Part shown: piece after piece, positions 1 to 5,686 of the stretch
Layout: each line of letters opens with the position of its first letter
Numbering within the stretch: position 1 is the stretch's first letter
DNA from: Pseudomonadota bacterium
GTDB taxonomy: Bacteria > Pseudomonadota > Gammaproteobacteria > Burkholderiales > Gallionellaceae
DNA: 5,686 nucleotides
Assembly: GCA_021847165.1 (NCBI GenBank)
Contig: JAJZUH010000131.1
Coordinates: forward strand, 1 to 5,686
Direction: 5' to 3'
Translations under genes and position numbers: made by a program
The notes under the pieces: generated by a model
The model's database searches: none
Told to the model about the DNA's origin: nothing
The model's input: the letters and a program-made list of their open reading frames with translations, nothing else

Positions 1-718
1 CAACTTCATCCACCGTGATATTCCGAAGTCTGGCGATTTCTTCGGCAACATGCTTCACATAGGCCGGCTGGTTGGTTTTCCCCCGATGCGGCGTCGGGGC
101 CAGATATGGCGAATCCGTTTCGATCAGAATTTTGTCCAAAGGAATGCTCCGCGCAACCTCCTTGATGATGGTTGCGTTCTTGAACGTCAGGATGCCTGAA
201 AACGAAATGAAGAATCCAAGATCGATGGCCGCTTGGGCGACTTCGAGGCTCTCGGTGAAACAGTGCATCACGCCGCCAATGCTGCCGGCATTTTCTTCGG
301 CCATGATGCGCAACGTATCCTGCGCAGCGGACCGGGTGTGAATGATGAGCGGCTTGCCGCATTCTCGGGCGGCGCGGATATGGGTGCGGAACCGTTCACG
401 CTGCCATTCCAAGTCGCCGGTCAGGCGGTAGTAATCCAGGCCGGTCTCACCGATGGCAATGACTTTGGAATGTTGCGCCAAACGCACCAGTTCGGCCTGG
501 CTTGGCTCGATTTCCAGTTCGTAATCCGGATGAACGCCGACAGACGCATACAGGTTGTCGTGATTTTGGGCCAATTCCAGCACCTGCGGGAATGAAGGCA
601 AATCGACCGAGACGCACAGGGCATGCGAGACCCCGTTGTCCCGCATATTGGCGAGAATGGACTCAAGCTGCCCCGCCAGGTCGGGAAAATTAAGGTGGCA
701 ATGGGAGTCGATGAACAT
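1..718 (-). CDS. tatD: TatD-family metal-dependent hydrolase / deoxyribonuclease (YcfH type), 3' end cut by window edge
   Basis: This open frame starts with ATG at 718 and stays open to the window edge, giving 239 visible residues. E. coli YcfH has about 265, so roughly the last tenth is missing. It shows the TatD amidohydrolase-like TIM-barrel signature in order: the HxH pair in FIDSHCHLN (His6, His8), VGVHPD at 60-65, the metal-bridging Glu91 in IGETGLDYY, His127 in IIHTR, His152 in MHCF, and Asp202 in IETDSPYLAP. All expected metal ligands are present, so the product should be active. Family members are magnesium- or zinc-dependent cytoplasmic hydrolases; several degrade DNA from the 3' end, but the in vivo substrate of YcfH-type members is uncertain. 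The start lies 8 bases after the holB stop with only a weak ribosome-binding site, which suggests translation coupled to holB. Assignment to the YcfH branch rests on its position after holB. Confidence 0.93.
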   Translation of the reverse strand, partial: MFIDSHCHLNFPDLAGQLESILANMRDNGVSHALCVSVDLPSFPQVLELAQNHDNLYASVGVHPDYELEIEPSQAELVRLAQHSKVIAIGETGLDYYRLTGDLEWQRERFRTHIRAARECGKPLIIHTRSAAQDTLRIMAEENAGSIGGVMHCFTESLEVAQAAIDLGFFISFSGILTFKNATIIKEVARSIPLDKILIETDSPYLAPTPHRGKTNQPAYVKHVAEEIARLRNITVDEV

Positions 719-726
719 GGATCCGA

Positions 727-1734
727 TCAGGCAGCGAACATCTGCCGGTAAGACAATAACAAGGATTCGAGGAACAGCCTAGGATTGAGCGGATGGTACG
801 CGGCGCGGCGAGCCTCCAGCAGTTCTTTCTGATAACGCATTAACACATCAGCCGAAACGCCCTCGGCAAGCCTGGCAATAACAGCCGATTGCTCCGGGAA
901 ATAGCGGACTGCGCCTGCCAGTTTCGCACTGGCAAGATCGTGACACCATTGCTGCAAGCAATGGATGACATGCACCGGGGTGCTGCGTTGCAGGTTGTCG
1001 GCTAACGCCAGAACATCCAGTTTGGCCGGCTGCCTGATGGCGTTCAGCAATACATTGCGTTCTTCCGCGCCCTCGCCCGACTCGGCCCAGTTCAAGGCCT
1101 GCAGTGGGGCAAAACCGGTTTGCGCCAGTGCGTGTTCCGGGTTCTCGATGCCCCGCTGGATTAGCCAGGCGGTTCCGGCCTCTCGCGTCGGGGTATGCAC
1201 GGTGAAGCCGAGGCAGCGGCTGAGTATGGTCGGCAGAAGTTGCTGCGGTTTGTGGGTAACCAGAAGAAACAAAAGCTTGTCTGTCGGTTCTTCCAGCGTT
1301 TTAAGCAAGGAATTGGCGGCATTGCTGTTCATCGACTCCGCCGGATTGATGATCACGACACGATATCCGCCGCAATGTGCAGACAGGTTGGCGAAACTGG
1401 AAAGCTCGCGTATCTGGTCCACGGAAATCTCGCGCGATGGTTTTTTGCCGCCGGGCTTGTCATCGGCGTCGTCGGCTGCACTCAGCGCGTCGGGCTGGAT
1501 AAGGCGAAAATCGGGATGGCTGGCCTGCTCGAACCAGTGGCAGGAACTGCAATCCTGACAGGGCATCCCATCTGCCGCCGGCTTTTCGCACAGCAAAGAC
1601 TGGGCGAAATTCAGCGCCAGATCGAGTTTACCTATGCCCTGTGCCCCTTTCAGCAGCAGCGCATGCGGTAATCGGCTGCGCAGCCCTTGCAGGGCTTGCC
1701 ATGATTCGGTTTGCCAGGGATAGAGTTGTTTCAT
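727..1734 (-). CDS. holB: DNA polymerase III subunit delta' (clamp loader)
   Basis: This encodes delta-prime, the subunit of the clamp-loader complex that helps load the beta sliding clamp onto primed DNA. I place the start at the ATG at 1734, giving 335 residues (E. coli HolB has 334). The open frame runs 60 codons further upstream, but that part lies inside tmk and is not HolB-like; the chosen protein begins MKQLYPWQ, matching the YPW start of the family. Visible features are a P-loop GAQGIGKLDLA at 30-40, a four-cysteine zinc cluster (Cys49, 59, 62, 65), HPDFRLIQPD at 73-82, ISVDQIREL at 103-111, LLKTLEEP at 143-150 and the sensor-like SRC motif at 172-174. A hydrophilic, Asp/Lys-rich insertion at about 83-101 precedes VDQIR. 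The tmk stop and this ATG are separated by one base, so translation is probably coupled. Confidence 0.96.
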   Translation of the reverse strand: MKQLYPWQTESWQALQGLRSRLPHALLLKGAQGIGKLDLALNFAQSLLCEKPAADGMPCQDCSSCHWFEQASHPDFRLIQPDALSAADDADDKPGGKKPSREISVDQIRELSSFANLSAHCGGYRVVIINPAESMNSNAANSLLKTLEEPTDKLLFLLVTHKPQQLLPTILSRCLGFTVHTPTREAGTAWLIQRGIENPEHALAQTGFAPLQALNWAESGEGAEERNVLLNAIRQPAKLDVLALADNLQRSTPVHVIHCLQQWCHDLASAKLAGAVRYFPEQSAVIARLAEGVSADVLMRYQKELLEARRAAYHPLNPRLFLESLLLSYRQMFAA

Positions 1735-1735
1735 T

Positions 1736-2344
1736 TCAAAGTGATGCAACGATCTGTGCCAGAGCTTGCTGAACTTCCGGCATGGTCTTTTCGGCGTGGA
1801 TGACGGCAAAGCGTTGCGGGTTCTTGGTCGCCCTGGCGAGATACGCCTGCCGGACGCGTTCGAAGAAGTCGCCCCGCTCCTGTTCGAAGCGATCCAGACT
1901 GACGTTATTGGCAAGGCGCTGGCGTGCGACCTCGATCGGGATGTCGAACAGCAGGGTCAGGTCCGGCTGCAGGTCGCTGTGCACCCATTGCTCCAGTTGT
2001 TCCAGTTTGGCCAGCGGCACGCCTCTGCCCCCGCCCTGATAGGCGAAGCTGGCATCGCTGAAACGATCTGAAATGACCCAAGCTCCGCGCTGCAATGCCG
2101 GGCGGATGACCTGTTCGACGTGCTCACGGCGTGCAGCGAACATCAATAGTGCCTCGGTCTCGGCGTGCATTGGCTCATTCAGCAATATTTCGCGCAGACG
2201 TTCGCCCATTGGCGTACCACCGGGTTCCCGCGTCACCAGCAGGTCGATGCCGCGCTGACGCAACGCATTGGCGAACCATTCCAAGTGGGTACTCTTCCCT
2301 GCCCCGTCGACGCCCTCGAAAGTGATGAATTTGGCTGAGCTCAT
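1736..2344 (-). CDS. tmk: Thymidylate (dTMP) kinase
   Basis: This cytoplasmic kinase converts dTMP and ATP to dTDP and ADP, the essential step where the de novo and salvage routes to dTTP meet. The protein has 202 residues, in the normal bacterial range (E. coli about 213). Visible motifs are the P-loop [11 protein letters not shown] at 9-19, the TREPGGT nucleotide-binding segment at 38-44, the SDRF motif with catalytic-site Asp93-Arg94 followed by [13 protein letters not shown], and an arginine-bearing LID-like stretch around [11 protein letters not shown] at 151-161. A plain P-loop together with arginines in the LID fits the E. coli-type (type II) enzyme. The ATG at 2344 overlaps the mltG stop in an ATGA tetranucleotide, and no strong Shine-Dalgarno precedes it, which is typical of coupled translation. 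No key residue is missing. Confidence 0.97.
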   Translation of the reverse strand: MSSAKFITFEGVDGAGKSTHLEWFANALRQRGIDLLVTREPGGTPMGERLREILLNEPMHAETEALLMFAARREHVEQVIRPALQRGAWVISDRFSDASFAYQGGGRGVPLAKLEQLEQWVHSDLQPDLTLLFDIPIEVARQRLANNVSLDRFEQERGDFFERVRQAYLARATKNPQRFAVIHAEKTMPEVQQALAQIVASL

Positions 2345-3333
2345 TTCTTTAATTGGTAACGGTTAACCGCATTGTTATGTTCCGCCAGGGAATTGGAGAA
2401 TTGCGAACTCCCGTCGCCGCGTGCGACAAAATACAAGGCATGACTTGCCGCCGGATGCAGCACAGCCTGCAAGGATGCCGCCCCGGGCAAAGCGATCGGG
2501 GTCGGGGTCAGCCCGTCGCGAGTGTAGGTGTTGTAGGGTGTGTCGTGCGTGAGATCGCGCTTGCGCAGATTGCCATCGAACTTGTCGCCCAAGCCATAAA
2601 TGACGGTCGGATCGGTCTGCAATCGCATGTTCTTGCGCAGGCGATTGATGAAGACCGAGGCGATCATGGGGCGGTCGCTGGACTGTCCGGTCTCTTTTTC
2701 CACGATGGAGGCCAGGATCAGCGCTTGGTAGGGCGTCTCGAACGGCAGGTCGGGATCGCGCTTTTTCCAGCTATCCTGCAGGTTGCGTTGCATGAGCTGA
2801 TACGCGCGTTTCAATACCTTCAGGTCGCTGCTGCCATTGGCATAGTTATAGGTATCTGGGAAAAACAGGCCTTCGGCTACCGTCTCGGTTGCGCCGATAC
2901 GTTTCAGTATCTCCGCATCGGACAGCTGCTGGCTGTCGTGGCGCAAGGTGGAATCTGAATTCAGTATGGATCGCAACTCCTTGAAAGTGGAGCCTTCTAT
3001 GATCGTCACGGAGCTCTGTTCGACCTGCCCTTTGCTGATCATGTTCAACAGCTGCAGCGGCGTGACTTCGTGCTCCAGCTGGTAATTGCCCGGCTTGATC
3101 TGCGAAGCCTTGCGCAGCCCCCTGGCCAGCATTACGAACAGCCATTCGTTGTTCAGGCCGCCAGCCTGTTGCATTTGATGCGCGGCGCTCTTCAGGCTGC
3201 TGCCCTGCTTCAGCGAGAATTCGAACGGGGTGCGCTCCAGCGGGATCGGGGTGCGCGCATAGTAAGTGAACAGGCCTGCCACGATGGCCAATACGAACAG
3301 CAGCCACAACGCCAATTCTTTAATGATGCTCAT
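2341..3333 (-). CDS. mltG: Endolytic murein transglycosylase MltG (YceG-like)
   Basis: MltG is an inner-membrane lytic transglycosylase that cleaves nascent peptidoglycan strands within the chain and is proposed to end glycan polymerisation. This protein has 330 residues (E. coli about 340). One membrane segment lies at about 8-25 ([14 protein letters not shown] core) after a very short cytoplasmic start, so the rest should be periplasmic. A LysM-like part follows ([16 protein letters not shown], 81-96), then the YceG domain with GLFFPDTY at 155-162 and the catalytic glutamate in ASIVEKETG (Glu212, matching E. coli Glu218). [10 protein letters not shown] at 238-247, YNTY at 267-270 and [11 protein letters not shown] at 274-284 are also conserved. 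The start is firm: an in-frame TGA lies two codons upstream of the ATG at 3333. The gene overlaps the end of pabC by 14 bases, with an AGGA in the pabC coding sequence as a distant candidate ribosome-binding site. Confidence 0.96.
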   Translation of the reverse strand: MSIIKELALWLLFVLAIVAGLFTYYARTPIPLERTPFEFSLKQGSSLKSAAHQMQQAGGLNNEWLFVMLARGLRKASQIKPGNYQLEHEVTPLQLLNMISKGQVEQSSVTIIEGSTFKELRSILNSDSTLRHDSQQLSDAEILKRIGATETVAEGLFFPDTYNYANGSSDLKVLKRAYQLMQRNLQDSWKKRDPDLPFETPYQALILASIVEKETGQSSDRPMIASVFINRLRKNMRLQTDPTVIYGLGDKFDGNLRKRDLTHDTPYNTYTRDGLTPTPIALPGAASLQAVLHPAASHALYFVARGDGSSQFSNSLAEHNNAVNRYQLKK

Positions 3334-4129
3334 CTTTCAACCATTCCTGTATTTTCCAAGCCAGCGGATGTGTCGTGCGCCGGTAGGCGGAAAGTTCGCA
3401 TACCGGCCACAACCCGAATATGCTGTTCACCACGAATATCTCGTCGGCCTGGAGCAGTTCTTCCAGGCGGAGATCGGCCACCTTGCAGGTTACGCCATGG
3501 TGCTTGCCCCAGTCCATCACCCGGTCGCGCTGCACCCCGGCCACGCCGCAACGCGACAGGTTCGGCGTATACAGAATATTACCGCGCAACATGAACAAAT
3601 TGCTGCGGGTGCCGCCGATGACGTAGCCGCTGCTGTCGCTCAACAAGCCTTCCGCCATGTCGCGCCCCTGCAGTTCACTGGCAGCAAGCACATTTTCGAG
3701 CCGGTTCAGATGCTTGATGCCTGCCAGCAATGGCTGATGTCCGAGGCGGATCTTGCAGGCATGCATGCGCACGCCCTGTCTTGAGTATTCTGCCGGATAC
3801 GGGGTCAGCGGAGTGACGCTGAGGATGCGGGTCGTTTCGGATTGGGTTTGAGGCGCGTAACCTCTGGCAGAGGGGCCGCGGGTAATAATGATTTTGGCGA
3901 CCCCGTTGGGCAGGGTCTTGCCAAGTTGCTGCAGTTCGCTGAAAAGGACCAGTGCCGAAGGACAGGGGATCTTCAGGGTGCCGCAATCGCGCTGCAGCTT
4001 GGCATACTGGCGTTCCCAGCATACGGGGCGTCCAGCCTGCATCAACAGCGTGCGAAATACGCCGTCGCCGTAGGTCAGGCCGCGATCTTCAGCATTGATT
4101 GTATTGCCCGGCGCGCCGTTGATCAGCAT
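3320..4129 (-). CDS. pabC: Aminodeoxychorismate lyase (4-amino-4-deoxychorismate lyase)
   Basis: PabC is a PLP-dependent fold-type IV enzyme that splits 4-amino-4-deoxychorismate into p-aminobenzoate and pyruvate for folate synthesis. From the ATG at 4129 it has 269 residues, the E. coli length; a GTG directly before it (4132) could be used instead, adding one residue. The MLINGxxG start matches the family and favours the ATG. Numbering from that ATG, visible features are DRGLTYGDGVF at 15-25, the PLP-binding lysine in GIKHLNRLENV (Lys139), a segment with EGLLSDSSGYVIGGTRSN (160-177) and the cofactor-phosphate-type GVAGVQRDRV at 195-204. D-amino acid and branched-chain aminotransferases share this fold, but length, the KHLNRLE motif and the position between fabF and mltG all favour PabC. 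No strong Shine-Dalgarno is seen; the start lies 12 bases after the fabF stop. The end overlaps mltG. Confidence 0.95.
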   Translation of the reverse strand: MLINGAPGNTINAEDRGLTYGDGVFRTLLMQAGRPVCWERQYAKLQRDCGTLKIPCPSALVLFSELQQLGKTLPNGVAKIIITRGPSARGYAPQTQSETTRILSVTPLTPYPAEYSRQGVRMHACKIRLGHQPLLAGIKHLNRLENVLAASELQGRDMAEGLLSDSSGYVIGGTRSNLFMLRGNILYTPNLSRCGVAGVQRDRVMDWGKHHGVTCKVADLRLEELLQADEIFVVNSIFGLWPVCELSAYRRTTHPLAWKIQEWLKDEHH

Positions 4130-4141
4130 CACGGCGCGGGA

Positions 4142-5374
4142 TCAGACCTTGCGGAACACCAGAGAACCGTTGGTCCCGCCAAAGCCGAAGTTGTTGTTGA
4201 TCGCCACATCGATCTTCATCTGGCGTGCAGTATTGGCACAGTAGTCCAGATCGCACTCCGGATCCTGCTCGAATACGTTGATCGTGGGGGGCGCGATTTG
4301 ATGATGGATCGCCAGCACGCAGAACAGAGACTCGATGCCGCCCGCTCCGCCCAGCAAATGGCCGGTCATCGATTTTGTGGAACTCACCACCAGTTTCCTG
4401 GCATGGTCGCCGAAAGCCAGCTTGATCGCTTCGGTTTCGTTCTTGTCGCCCAGCGGCGTGGAGGTGCCGTGCGCGTTGACGTATTGCACCTGATCCGGGT
4501 TGATACCGGCATTGCGCAACGCATTGACCATGCTGCGCCTGGGGCCGTCAGTGCTCGGAGCGGTCATGTGGTAGGCGTCGGCGCTCATGCCGTAACCGGT
4601 GATCTCGGCATAGATCTTGGCGCCACGGGCCTTGGCATGTTCATATTCTTCCAGTACCAGCACGCCGGCCCCCTCGCCCATGACGAAGCCGTCGCGATCC
4701 TTGTCCCACGGACGGCTGGCGGTGGCCGGGTCGTCGTTGCGGGTGGACAATGCCTTGGCGGAAGAAAATCCACCGACCGCCAGGGGCGAGATGGTCGATT
4801 CGGAACCGCCGGCAATCATGACATCGGCGTCGCCATATTCGATGATGCGTGCGGATTCGCCGATGCTGTGGGTACCGGTGGTACAAGCCGTCACTACGGA
4901 GAAATTCGGTCCCTTCAGCCCGTACATGATGGACAGGTTGCCCGAGATCATGTTGATGATGGTGCCGGGAATGAAGAATGGCGAAATCTTGCGCGGGCCG
5001 CCCGCCAGGAAATCGCTATGCGTTTCTTCGATCATCGGCAGCCCGCCAATGCCGGAACTGATGCATACGCCGATGCGGTCGGCGTTTTGTTCGGTCACCG
5101 TCAGGCCGGAGTCCTTGAAAGCTTCCATCCCGGCCACCAGGCCGAAATGCACGAAGCGATCCATGCGGCGGGCGTCCTTGGCTGGCAGGTATTGGGTAAC
5201 GTCGAAGCCGTTGACCTCCCCCGCCACCTGACAGGCGAACGGGCTAGGATCGAAACGGGTGATACGCCCGATACCGGACTTGCCTGCCACGATGTTTTGC
5301 CATGTTTCGGCAACCCCCATACCGACGGGCGTGATTGCGCCCAATCCGGTCACTACAACTCTGCGCCTAGCCAA
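4142..5374 (-). CDS. fabF: Beta-ketoacyl-ACP synthase II
   Basis: FabF condenses malonyl-ACP with a growing acyl-ACP in the cytoplasmic type II fatty acid synthase. The protein has 410 residues, full length for FabF. It begins MARRRVVVTGLGAITPVG, the usual start, but the initiation codon is TTG (5374). An in-frame TAA lies ten codons upstream and no ATG or GTG lies between, while a GGAG sits six bases before the TTG, so the start is well supported. The catalytic triad of the decarboxylating thiolase fold is complete: Cys164 in VVTACTTGTHSIG, His302 in VNAHGTSTPLGD and His339 in STKSMTGHLLGGAG, with Lys334. DRDGFVMGEGAGVLVLEE at 226-243 and the glycine-rich NNFGFGGTN near the C-terminus are also intact. 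Its place right after acpP separates it from FabB, which is usually elsewhere in the genome. The stop lies 12 bases before the pabC ATG. Confidence 0.97.
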   Translation of the reverse strand: MARRRVVVTGLGAITPVGMGVAETWQNIVAGKSGIGRITRFDPSPFACQVAGEVNGFDVTQYLPAKDARRMDRFVHFGLVAGMEAFKDSGLTVTEQNADRIGVCISSGIGGLPMIEETHSDFLAGGPRKISPFFIPGTIINMISGNLSIMYGLKGPNFSVVTACTTGTHSIGESARIIEYGDADVMIAGGSESTISPLAVGGFSSAKALSTRNDDPATASRPWDKDRDGFVMGEGAGVLVLEEYEHAKARGAKIYAEITGYGMSADAYHMTAPSTDGPRRSMVNALRNAGINPDQVQYVNAHGTSTPLGDKNETEAIKLAFGDHARKLVVSSTKSMTGHLLGGAGGIESLFCVLAIHHQIAPPTINVFEQDPECDLDYCANTARQMKIDVAINNNFGFGGTNGSLVFRKV

Positions 5375-5392
5375 ACTGGACTCCGCTGCGGA
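5375..5392 (-). promoter_or_regulatory. fabF ribosome-binding site with small inverted repeat
   Basis: A GGAG at 5384-5381 lies six bases before the TTG start of fabF and decides that start. It is the right-hand part of a short inverted repeat TCCGC-A-GCGGA (5392-5382), which could fold as a four-pair stem with a CAG loop and cover part of the ribosome-binding site. The stem is short, so a regulatory role is only a possibility; the ribosome-binding-site call itself is solid. Confidence 0.6.
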
Positions 5393-5417
5393 AAGAAACG
5401 ATTAGATTCGGGCTAAA

Positions 5418-5651
5418 TTACTTGGAATGAGCGTTGACGTAGTCGAGCGCTTGTTGCACGGTGGTGATCTTCTCTGCATCTTCATCAGGGATCTCAACGC
5501 CGAATTCTTCTTCCAAGGCCATAACCAGCTCTACGGTATCCAGGGAATCGGCACCCAAATCGTTCACAAAAGAAGACTCGTTCTTGACTTCGGATTCGTT
5601 CACACCCAGTTGCTCAGCTACGATTTTCTTGACGCGTTGTTCGTTAGACAT
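5418..5651 (-). CDS. acpP: Acyl carrier protein
   Basis: AcpP carries growing acyl chains on a 4'-phosphopantetheine arm for fatty acid and phospholipid synthesis and for other acyl-transfer reactions. The protein has 77 residues, within one residue of E. coli AcpP. The DSL motif in [20 protein letters not shown] places the phosphopantetheine attachment at Ser36 (counting Met1), followed by the strongly acidic recognition helix and [13 protein letters not shown]. The ATG at 5651 has an AGGAG eight bases upstream. In a sampled 60-base stretch the gene is about half GC, clearly lower than a comparable fabF stretch near 70%; this fits the selected codon use and Glu/Lys/Asn-rich composition of an abundant protein rather than foreign origin. 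A fabG gene is usual just upstream but lies outside the window. fabF follows after 43 bases. Confidence 0.98.
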   Translation of the reverse strand: MSNEQRVKKIVAEQLGVNESEVKNESSFVNDLGADSLDTVELVMALEEEFGVEIPDEDAEKITTVQQALDYVNAHSK

Positions 5652-5686
5652 CCCTGATTCTCCTACTCTGATTAAAGTTCAAAAAG
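5652..5686 (-). promoter_or_regulatory. acpP leader with Shine-Dalgarno
   Basis: These 35 bases hold the ribosome-binding site AGGAG (5664-5660), spaced eight bases from the acpP ATG, preceded by an AT-rich stretch (5685-5671). acpP often has its own promoter in proteobacteria, but too little upstream sequence is present to identify one. Confidence 0.6.

Noticed and set aside
1735..1914. A 60-codon upstream extension of holB.
   Set aside because: It is the out-of-frame reading of the tmk 3' end, is Arg/Ser/Pro-rich and does not resemble the HolB N-terminus; the ATG at 1734 gives the family length.
2353..2958. A 201-codon plus-strand open frame opposite mltG.
   Set aside because: It lies wholly inside mltG, whose protein shows all expected family motifs; the antisense product has no recognisable features.
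3842..5416. A 524-codon plus-strand open frame running antisense across fabF and most of pabC.
   Set aside because: Its codons lie exactly opposite the fabF and pabC codons, which share one frame. In that register antisense stops arise only from sense TTA, CTA or TCA codons, which are rare in this composition, and the fabF TGA stop reads as TCA on the other strand. The translation shows no recognisable domain, and the opposite strand encodes two clear conserved enzymes.
5375..5417. A transcription terminator between acpP and fabF.
   Set aside because: The only inverted repeat has a stem of four to five pairs, with no following run of T on the minus strand; it sits on the fabF ribosome-binding site instead.
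5418..5651. acpP as horizontally acquired because of its lower GC content.
   Set aside because: The protein is close to proteobacterial AcpP, sits in the conserved gene order, and lower GC fits its amino acid make-up and high-expression codon use.
5671..5676. TTTAAT upstream of acpP as a -10 promoter element.
   Set aside because: Transcription would begin at about the Shine-Dalgarno, removing it from the message, and any -35 element would lie outside or at the very edge of the window.

Overview
The window is a compact, entirely minus-strand housekeeping cluster. Read in the direction of transcription (from high to low coordinates) the order is acpP - fabF - pabC - mltG - tmk - holB - tatD (ycfH-type). 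This is the classic gammaproteobacterial/betaproteobacterial 'fab-tail' cluster, in the same order as in E. coli. The last gene runs off the left edge. Protein details (a 77-residue AcpP close to the E. coli form, a delta-prime subunit with a zinc-binding cysteine cluster, an E. coli-type Tmk) and a base composition that looks like the mid-to-upper 50s % GC suggest a proteobacterium, most likely betaproteobacterial. A Nitrosomonadales-like organism is only a guess that I cannot test here.

Layout: acpP (5651-5418) encodes acyl carrier protein, and its 35 visible upstream bases contain a good Shine-Dalgarno. A 43-base gap separates it from fabF (5374-4142), the elongating ketoacyl-ACP synthase, which uses a TTG start. 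Then come pabC (4129-3320, folate branch) and mltG (3333-2341, peptidoglycan), which overlap by 14 bases. Next are tmk (2344-1736, dTMP kinase), overlapping mltG by 4 bases, holB (1734-727, clamp-loader delta-prime), one base after tmk, and tatD (718 to the edge), 8 bases after holB. No stretch longer than about 45 bases lacks a gene, and no terminator is visible, so everything from acpP to tatD could be one transcript.

How the genes fit together: AcpP and FabF make membrane acyl chains. MltG acts at the inner membrane on nascent glycan strands. PabC supplies p-aminobenzoate for folate, which is needed for thymidylate synthesis. Tmk phosphorylates dTMP towards dTTP, and HolB is part of the polymerase III clamp loader. 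TatD is a metal-dependent nuclease-family hydrolase. The cluster therefore joins envelope growth with nucleotide supply and DNA replication (inference from gene roles).

This is an ordinary conserved region. I found no mobile element, CRISPR array, RNA gene or undescribed system. The points worth a second look are small: a TTG start on fabF with a possible hairpin over its ribosome-binding site, the strong overlap cascade, the lack of a pilZ gene between holB and tatD, and an intact P-loop lysine in HolB.
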